DNA of 64,000 nt from Neospora caninum Liverpool (lineage: Eukaryota > Apicomplexa > Conoidasida > Eucoccidiorida > Sarcocystidae): the NCBI RefSeq assembly GCF_000208865.1, contig NC_018390.1, positions 1,350,790-1,414,789 on the forward strand. The letters are read 5' to 3'. Below, in pieces: positions 57,602 through 64,000 of the stretch. A model generated the notes under the pieces. It saw only the letters and a program-made list of their open reading frames with translations. It was not told where the DNA came from and ran no database searches. The stretch's first letter is position 1. The number at the start of each line of letters is the position of its first letter. The translations under genes and the position numbers were made by a program.

Positions 57602-60600
57602 ATGGAGCCCCCAGGACTGAAGAAAAGAGGCGGGCGTGGACACCGCGAAGACAGACGCAGGAGAGACACGTCGAGTGAAGACGAGGAGACAAGCGCAGAG
57701 GAAGAAGGAAGAAAGATCCGCCAACGGTTGCGGAAATCGAAGAACAAAGCTCGCGTGCGGAGGCCTTCTGGCTCGAGGACAGCTGAGCAGGCCTCCGGAG
57801 ATCAAGAAGAAACCGAAACCGAGCACGAGAACGAAGGCGAACAGGACGAAGAGCAGTGGGCAACAAACAAAAGCGGCGAAGCGGAAGCGGTGCCTGAGCG
57901 ACACGACAGATCGGCTGCTCAGGAAAGGGAAAAGGAAGACCGGACGCCGTGGCTCCTGGTCCGCCTTTCACGCCTGGTGGCTCGGCCTTCCGTTCTCTTG
58001 GGGGTTCAGGATGCCCTCGATGCTCAGCTGGCGGCTCTCTACGAGCTGCGCTGTGCGCGCCTAGAAGCCGAGATCGCTCGACGGCAGCCCCCAGAAGGCG
58101 CGGATAGCGCCGAGGGAGCGGAGGTAGACAGCCAGAAGAGAAAAGAACCGATCGTCGCCCAAAAAGGAGACGCGTCGCGCCCACAGCCCTCCACGGCGAA
58201 CCCACGCGCCGCCTCCCAGTACACCCGACAGCTCGTAGATCGGTCCTCGGGCGCCTGCCGCCCCTGCGCTCCGTCCGCGTTTCAGTCGGGCCGCGAAAAC
58301 CAGGAGGGGAAAGCCAGGACCACCGCATGGTCCACGAGGCGCGGCGACGTCGCGTCTCTCTGCGTCTCGCCCGGATTCAGTTTTTCGTTCAATCCCGCCG
58401 ACCTCCCCTGGAACTGGTGCCTCTCGCGGAGTCCCTGGGATTTCTCTGAGCTTTCCGATGAAGCCCTCTATTACCTGCACGATGTTGCGAAGCGCGCGGC
58501 GTGGTGCCCGCCGTTTGCAGAAGCCTGGACCCTGTGCGTGCGGGCGACGCTTCATTTCCGGGACAGTGAATCGTCCCAGGAGTCGCCGCCTGTTCGCTTC
58601 GCGTGCTCCGTGGCGTCTCCGGGCCTTCAGGGGTGTTCGGCGCCCGTGGAGCTGCGTCACGTCCTGTTCTCGAGCGCAGCCTCAGAAGGCGACCAGACGT
58701 TTTTCGGCAGTGTTAGTTCACGTGCAACGGGCGCCAAGGAAGCTAGCGCGCTCCAAAAGGCCAAGGATCTGATGGCCTGGCGCGGCGTCCGAGGCGAGTC
58801 AGGCGGAATGCACTTTGCCCGGGGATGCGCAGGTTTGGAAGCGAACGCGGGAGGAAGCGTGTACGAAAGCGCCATAGCGATTCCAGGGATGCGCTCGCGC
58901 GTCCTCCGGGTGCAAGCCTCGCTCCTCGACGCGGCTGCCAACCTTCGGAGCGAGGAGCGGAAGAAGTTTAATTTCTTGGACGCAGCAGCCGGGAAGACCG
59001 CGAGTGAGTCAGTCGAGAGCGAGGAGCAGAGCGCGAACTCCGACGAGCCGGATCTGGCGAAAGACTCTGTGGATGCTCCAGTGCCCGTCCCCTGTTCCTT
59101 CGGCCCTCTGTTACTCCGGCCCACGGAGACAGTGCCAGAGTGGCGACGTCGACACATTCCCTCGGACGAGCGGGGGAAAACCCCCTCGGGGGAGTCGCCT
59201 GTGAGCCGACCTCGCCGCCAGGAGTTCAGCTGGATAGCTGAGTTTCCCAAGCCTCCAGGGAAAGAACTCGTTCTCGTCCTGAACGTGTACGCGTCCTGCG
59301 TCGCGAGGCTGCCGTCGGCGCGGGAAGGCGAGTGCGTGCCGAAGCCCGTTCATGTCGCGTGCACGGTGATTCCCTTCGGGAACAGAACCGTTTGCGACAG
59401 ACAGATGGTTCCCTTTTGCGAACCCCTCAGAGTGCCTTTCTCGCTTCCCGTCTTTTTGAATGTCAGGAGGCTCCAGTTTGTGCGCTGCGTCGCCGCCGGC
59501 GCGTGGTTCAGAATTTCCGAGGCCATATGCGAGGGCGGCCAGCGGCCACGTAAAAAAGCCGAGAGCGAAGAAGGCTGCGACGCGCCGGCTGCAGGCGACG
59601 CGCACTGCGACGGGGGTTTTTTGGGGGGAGTCTGGGCGTCAGGGCGGGGGCGGGCGCCGCAGTTCAGCGTCGACGGCGCGGCCACGCCCGCGCGGATCGG
59701 AGACGAAGCCTCCCCAGAACGCGAGAGAAAAGAAACCGAGCCCAAGCCGGCGGTGGACCTGGAGAAACGCGAGTCCTCAGGGGATCTGTGGCGGTATGAA
59801 AGCGGCGGGGGCGACGGCGAGTTGCCCTTCAACACCGACGACGCAGAGGAGGTGCCGAGCCCCCACTTTGTCGATCCCGCGCAGACGGCGAAAAGGGACA
59901 AGAAGACGGAGCGCAAGCGCCGCCGCCGGAGAGACGCGCAGCTCCGGAAACTCCTGAAAAAGAAGCTCGGGGACGCGGCTCTTTCCCTTTTTGGGAGCAC
60001 GGACGCGTCGTCCTCGGAAGACGAGGACAGGTCGTGGGACTCATGTGACCTCGGGCCCCGAAGGCGCCGCGGGCGCGGGCGTCCCGATTGGGGTTCGTCG
60101 CGGTCCTTGTCGGACGCGCTTTTCGACGGGAGTGACTCTGAGTCTTCTTCGCCCCCGTGGAGTCCAGACGGCGGGCGTCGAAGAGAAAGTCGCAACGTGC
60201 CCAGAGGCGGCCGCAGACCGAGACAAGGGAGCACGCGAAACTGCAGGCTGACGGAAGGAAGGGTGCGGGAAACAAGAGAAATCGAGGAACCTACGGACGT
60301 CGAGGAACCCGCCGAACTCGACGGTCCAGCCGAGAAGACGCCAGGGAGCGAAGAGACGCCCTTCGCCGACGGCAGTGCAACGCCTCCCCCGCACGGCTCC
60401 CAGCGTGAGATATGGCAGCCCGAGGTCTCGCCACTGCTGGCCCAACAAGAGGAAGAGAGAATGAGAGAAGACGAACGGCGGCGCCAACCTCTGGTTCTGT
60501 GTGTGGAGAGTTATCTGGATGAAAACGGCCAGTTCGTTTTCAACAGAAGGGAGCAAGGGAGAGAGGCGGCTGCGAGGCAGGGACTGGGAGGCTCCAGCGC

Positions 60601-61447
60601 GGTTGCTCGACGGGAGGGACGACCGCCAGAGACTCGGGAAGCTCTGCGCGCGACTGCTACCGCCGTAGGCTTGCAAGATGAGAATTTCACACGGTTCGCA
60701 CTAGGCCAAGAAGAGAAACAGCCGAGACTCCTCCGCCCCGAAAGGATGCCGCCAGGGTATGACACAGCAGAGACAAACATCTGCATGCGTCTCGACAAGC
60801 TAGCTCGCGTCCACGGGTGGACAGAGCAGGGAGAGCGCGGCGCAGGCGCGCGGGTGCGGGCGCGGGCGGCACAGAGCGCCGGGAGAGAGAAGAGACTGGC
60901 GCCACTTGGAGAAAACGAGGGGCGAGCGCAGCCGCAAGGTCGGACCCACTTCGGTCTGTCATCGAGTTTGCCTCTGTTGGAAGTCGAGTGGAAGGGGATG
61001 CGCAGAAGCGTGGCCTCCGACGGGGAGAGCGGCTTCGGCTGTGGCGCCTCCGGAGGCGACCGAGACGGCGAAGGGCGGGAGGTGGACCGAAACCGCTTCC
61101 TCGCGCCTCTCTACCTCGAAGCTCACTCGTGGCAGAGCCAGCAAAGACTGTTGGAGGTTCTCGAAGAGACGCAGGCGAAGGTAACTCAGTTGAGTCAAGC
61201 TCCGCGTAGCCGCCTGGATCGGACTTCAGTTTCCCTCAGACTGCGCGGAGCGGAGCGAGAGGCGAAAAAACCCGAGAAAGGCGACAGTGACAACATGCGT
61301 GAGGAACTGAGAAAGGTTCAAGTGCGCATGCGCAGGCACAAACCGAGCCTCCCGCCCCCTCGTCAGTTGCACGCTTCTCTCCGAGCGAAACTTCGCCAAG
61401 ACAGTGTTCTGGTGGTGCATGCCACAGCGCCTCTCTCCCCCTCGTAA
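57602..61447 (+). CDS. Intronless 1,281-residue protein rich in charged low-complexity sequence, unknown function
   Basis: The frame is open from 57482 to the TAA at 61445-61447. I choose the ATG at 57602 because it is the first ATG and has a strong context (gcaaccATGGag). Residues 1-100 are acidic and basic low complexity (SSEDEETSAEEEGRK). Residues of about 120-350 and 560-680 look folded, for example SVLLGVQDALDAQLAALYEL, LPWNWCLSRSPWDFSELSDE and LVLVLNVYASCVARLPS. Around 700-960 the chain is disordered, with clusters such as KKTERKRRRRRDAQLRK that could be nuclear or nucleolar signals. The C-terminus is again helical (LEAHSWQSQQRLLEVLEETQ) and basic. There is no signal peptide or TM segment. 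Alternating ordered blocks might be beta-rich domains of a basal-body or nuclear protein, but I recognise no family. GC content is very high compared with the flanks. Confidence 0.65.
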   Translation: MEPPGLKKRGGRGHREDRRRRDTSSEDEETSAEEEGRKIRQRLRKSKNKARVRRPSGSRTAEQASGDQEETETEHENEGEQDEEQWATNKSGEAEAVPERHDRSAAQEREKEDRTPWLLVRLSRLVARPSVLLGVQDALDAQLAALYELRCARLEAEIARRQPPEGADSAEGAEVDSQKRKEPIVAQKGDASRPQPSTANPRAASQYTRQLVDRSSGACRPCAPSAFQSGRENQEGKARTTAWSTRRGDVASLCVSPGFSFSFNPADLPWNWCLSRSPWDFSELSDEALYYLHDVAKRAAWCPPFAEAWTLCVRATLHFRDSESSQESPPVRFACSVASPGLQGCSAPVELRHVLFSSAASEGDQTFFGSVSSRATGAKEASALQKAKDLMAWRGVRGESGGMHFARGCAGLEANAGGSVYESAIAIPGMRSRVLRVQASLLDAAANLRSEERKKFNFLDAAAGKTASESVESEEQSANSDEPDLAKDSVDAPVPVPCSFGPLLLRPTETVPEWRRRHIPSDERGKTPSGESPVSRPRRQEFSWIAEFPKPPGKELVLVLNVYASCVARLPSAREGECVPKPVHVACTVIPFGNRTVCDRQMVPFCEPLRVPFSLPVFLNVRRLQFVRCVAAGAWFRISEAICEGGQRPRKKAESEEGCDAPAAGDAHCDGGFLGGVWASGRGRAPQFSVDGAATPARIGDEASPERERKETEPKPAVDLEKRESSGDLWRYESGGGDGELPFNTDDAEEVPSPHFVDPAQTAKRDKKTERKRRRRRDAQLRKLLKKKLGDAALSLFGSTDASSSEDEDRSWDSCDLGPRRRRGRGRPDWGSSRSLSDALFDGSDSESSSPPWSPDGGRRRESRNVPRGGRRPRQGSTRNCRLTEGRVRETREIEEPTDVEEPAELDGPAEKTPGSEETPFADGSATPPPHGSQREIWQPEVSPLLAQQEEERMREDERRRQPLVLCVESYLDENGQFVFNRREQGREAAARQGLGGSSAVARREGRPPETREALRATATAVGLQDENFTRFALGQEEKQPRLLRPERMPPGYDTAETNICMRLDKLARVHGWTEQGERGAGARVRARAAQSAGREKRLAPLGENEGRAQPQGRTHFGLSSSLPLLEVEWKGMRRSVASDGESGFGCGASGGDRDGEGREVDRNRFLAPLYLEAHSWQSQQRLLEVLEETQAKVTQLSQAPRSRLDRTSVSLRLRGAEREAKKPEKGDSDNMREELRKVQVRMRRHKPSLPPPRQLHASLRAKLRQDSVLVVHATAPLSPS

Positions 61448-64000
61448 CGCAACAGCCTGTGCTTGACGACTTGGCTCTCGGGAAACGGGTTTTGTCTACC
61501 TCGTGTGCGTCTTCATCTCCTCTCGCTTCCCCGTCGCGACGGTCTCCATGCACAGTGCATTTCTTTCTATCCGTTCCCTCTTTCGACTCGACTCCTTTTC
61601 CTTTTTCTTCTCCCCCTCGAGTTCTGAGACAGGTCGTATTCGTTTGTTTCTGCTTCGTCTTCTGTCCTTTTGCGTCCCCCTGTTTCCCATCTCTTCTGGA
61701 AGGCGCTGCCGGTCTTCGCCGGCCTGCGGATACGTCTCGTAAGAGCTCAGTCGGTACGGCTCCACTCTTGCTTCCATTTCTTCTTCTGCTTGGTTCTCTT
61801 CTTCTTGCTATCTTTCTTCGGTTTTCTCCTTCCTGCTGTGTTTCCCCGTCGTGTTGGCGTGCAACCTTCTCTGTGTGGAGTCGGCTCCCAGCCGACTCAG
61901 GACCTCGACGAAGGAAAAGTAAACCAATGGTGGGCTAGGGCCCAAGATGCACACAGGAACATCGGCGAGTCGCCTTATAGTCGGGCACCGCTGAAGCCGT
62001 ATCGCCAGACGCGCTTCTGCTGTTGTAGACACTCTGCCTGTTTTGGGGTATGTGGCAGCGGAAGCGCTGGCGAAAACGTATTTCGCTTCAGGTAGTTTTT
62101 TCCACGGAAACGCACGCCCGGTCGAATTGCATTGGCAGCCTGCTGACCTGCTTAGACGCGTGGTGGGACGCTAACACGGTTGCGCCGCTCGATGGCCAGG
62201 CCGAGAAAATCAACATCAGCCACAAAGTTGGAAGACATACTCGATGCAGAAACAGGGAATGGCGGAGAAGCAAGCTATTCAGAACCTTTTCCGCAGCTGA
62301 TGTGTTGAGCAAGACACGCTGAGGGTTCGCATGTCTCTCCCCGTCATTGACTTCTGGACCAATGCTGTGGCGTGTCGAGACGAGGGCTTCCTGTTTTCAC
62401 AGAGAAAACACATCCTAGTGGTTTACCGAACTTGATAAAAATCCGAGACAACTAGTCCCACGGACACCATTTTCCTCCCTCTGGCGTTTCCGTGGCCTTA
62501 ATTTCTTTTTAGTTTTCCCCCCCCACTCACTAGGAGGCAGACGTAACGATAAGCCTAACTAGAGATACATGTACGTAAGCATAGATTTATAGTTGATGAT
62601 CACATTAGAAGACGGATGGACAAGTGAGACTTCTCTGATTTGCGATTTGTCTTCGTTATTTCCTACACGTCGACGGCCTGGGCCAAACCCTCGAAACAGA
62701 AACCCATACTCGGGTGCGCTCCCGATATGCGCCTGTGAGATCCTTGAAAGGGCACTGATTCCACCGGGATTTGCCCTAGGGTTGATCTTCCAGTCCTGCG
62801 AAGCTCCCAATGAAAGCTCTTCCATGGATAGACGTCGAAAAGATACTAAAATTGTCACGAAGTGTTGTCTTTTCGAGCGGAGACAGGGCGCGCGGACCCC
62901 GTAGTTTCAGTGAAACTACTTGCCTTTTTCACGATGTCTACACCTACGGGGTGTGATGGTTTCCTCTTTGACTAATAGGGCTTCGTGCGTAAGGAGTCTT
63001 TTGATGTCAGCAGATATCCAGTGTTTCTTCTCCCTGACGAGCGTGGTTTCTATTGCTCAGGCTTCGCTTTACGTTGGCACCACTCTCCTTCCATTTCCCC
63101 CCGTGGTTTTCATCGATCAGATCCAATTCTCCCTCTAGGAGACCGAACATTCTATCGATTCGCTCCTACTTGCACCCTTTCAGACCGTTTGACGCAATAG
63201 AGAACGCGACGGGCCCTCTGAGAAAACTCGTGCGTAACACTTGACTGCGTCCCGACTCCGGACACCTCGGAAGACCCCACAAACAACAGCCCCCACCACG
63301 CCACGTCGGAACGCATCTAGTCTACGCACAACATGCGACGAAATATATACATGTATATAGAGCAGTTTCAACGGAGAGGACGAAGAAAGAGCTTCGTCCA
63401 AATTGGCCATGCCTATACACGGTGTCTAGACCCCATTGTATTGTACTCGATGCTCACCTCTACTGAACTGCATTGGTCTTAAGGAAAAGAGCGAAGACGT
63501 CTGGCGAAAAGGAAGCCGCAGTTAAAACGAAGATCGGCCACGCTTTTCTCTCTGTTTTTTTTTGTGACTGGCCGCTTCTTGCGCTCGCGTTCGACTCACT
63601 CGCTGGTCACCCGCGCCTTGCCGGTTCCCGCAAATCGCTGCTCTGCATGCGATGCTCAACGGGAAACGAAGGCGCCGGGTGGCTGTCGGCGTATCTGCGA
63701 CATTTGAGTGCCTTTTCTGCCCCGCCTCGTCTTTTTTCCCCTGTTTTCTCTTCGTCGAGCATGAGAGAAGACGCGCTTTCCTGCGCAGCGAGGGATAGCA
63801 CACACTGCCAATGCCACCGGGCTGGCCGGCGCTGTGGAGTCGAGGGAGGCTAGCAAGCGAAGCACAGAGAAGCCTGTCGCACAGTTATAGACGAAAAAAG
63901 CGAGGAGAGGAGAAACAAAAACGACGAGAATGTTTCTCCCTCCTCTCCGACTGTTTTTTGTCGCGAGTACGGGGTACAGAGTCTCTGCCGGCCGCCCGCC
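61448..64000. other. 3' flank and intergenic DNA to the window end
   Basis: Pyrimidine-rich DNA follows the stop codon (probable 3' UTR). An interval near 61889-62092 ends in TTCAG-GTAGTT and is open on the plus strand (including KVNQWWARAQDAHRNIGESP), so it could be an exon of a further gene, but no partner exon was found. The remainder has only short ORFs. Confidence 0.4.

Noticed and set aside
59350..60234. Minus-strand 294-residue ORF
   Set aside because: It is a shadow of the GC-rich 1,281-residue coding frame.

Overview
The window reads as nuclear DNA of a coccidian apicomplexan close to Toxoplasma gondii (Toxoplasma, Hammondia or Neospora). I infer this from genes with many short GT-AG introns, high-GC coding exons, AT microsatellites in introns, long low-complexity insertions inside conserved enzymes, TGCATGC promoter-like motifs, and a secreted EGF/transmembrane protein of microneme type. 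I cannot name the species from the sequence alone. No rRNA, tRNA, CRISPR array or transposon was recognised.

Layout from left to right: (1) the 3' part of a STIMATE/TMEM110-family membrane protein gene (+, ends 1483); (2) an eight-exon minus-strand gene for a 358-residue coiled-coil protein (2359-3980); (3) a divergent 392-bp promoter gap, then a 14-exon plus-strand gene for a protein of about 2,580 residues with a PHD-like finger and a very long disordered tail (4373-15234); (4) a minus-strand gene for a three-EGF, single-TM secreted protein (16647-17558); (5) a minus-strand gene for a secreted, mostly disordered protein with a helical C-terminal block (21681-23085); (6) a seven-exon plus-strand WBP2 (GRAM domain, proline/PPxY-rich tail) gene (26641-31141); (7) a weak minus-strand candidate gene (31534-32758); (8) a minus-strand glutamate 5-kinase with PUA domain (33764-39581); (9) a short minus-strand ORF (42873-43223); (10) a nine-exon choline/ethanolamine kinase gene (+, 44195-49279); (11) a four-exon gene for a putatively N-myristoylated 270-residue protein (+, 52716-54225); (12) an intronless 1,281-residue basic/acidic low-complexity protein gene (+, 57602-61447).

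There is no operon logic, as expected for a eukaryote. Functional themes are phospholipid synthesis (choline/ethanolamine kinase), proline synthesis (glutamate 5-kinase), the secretory system (EGF and helical secreted proteins), ER or contact-site membrane biology (STIMATE family) and chromatin reading (PHD-like protein). Exon models were built by hand from open frames, splice consensus and phase. For five multi-exon genes (358-residue protein, PHD-like protein, WBP2, choline kinase, MGN protein) every junction is phase-consistent and the total length divides by three, which is good but not transcript-level support. One junction of the glutamate kinase gene is unresolved.

Most long antisense ORFs are shadows of GC-rich exons. 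The most unusual points are a STIMATE relative in a lineage not known for STIM/Orai signalling, a stand-alone bacterial-type glutamate kinase with large insertions, a PHD-like finger lacking an obvious first Cys pair, and an exact 86-bp tandem duplication upstream of the last gene.
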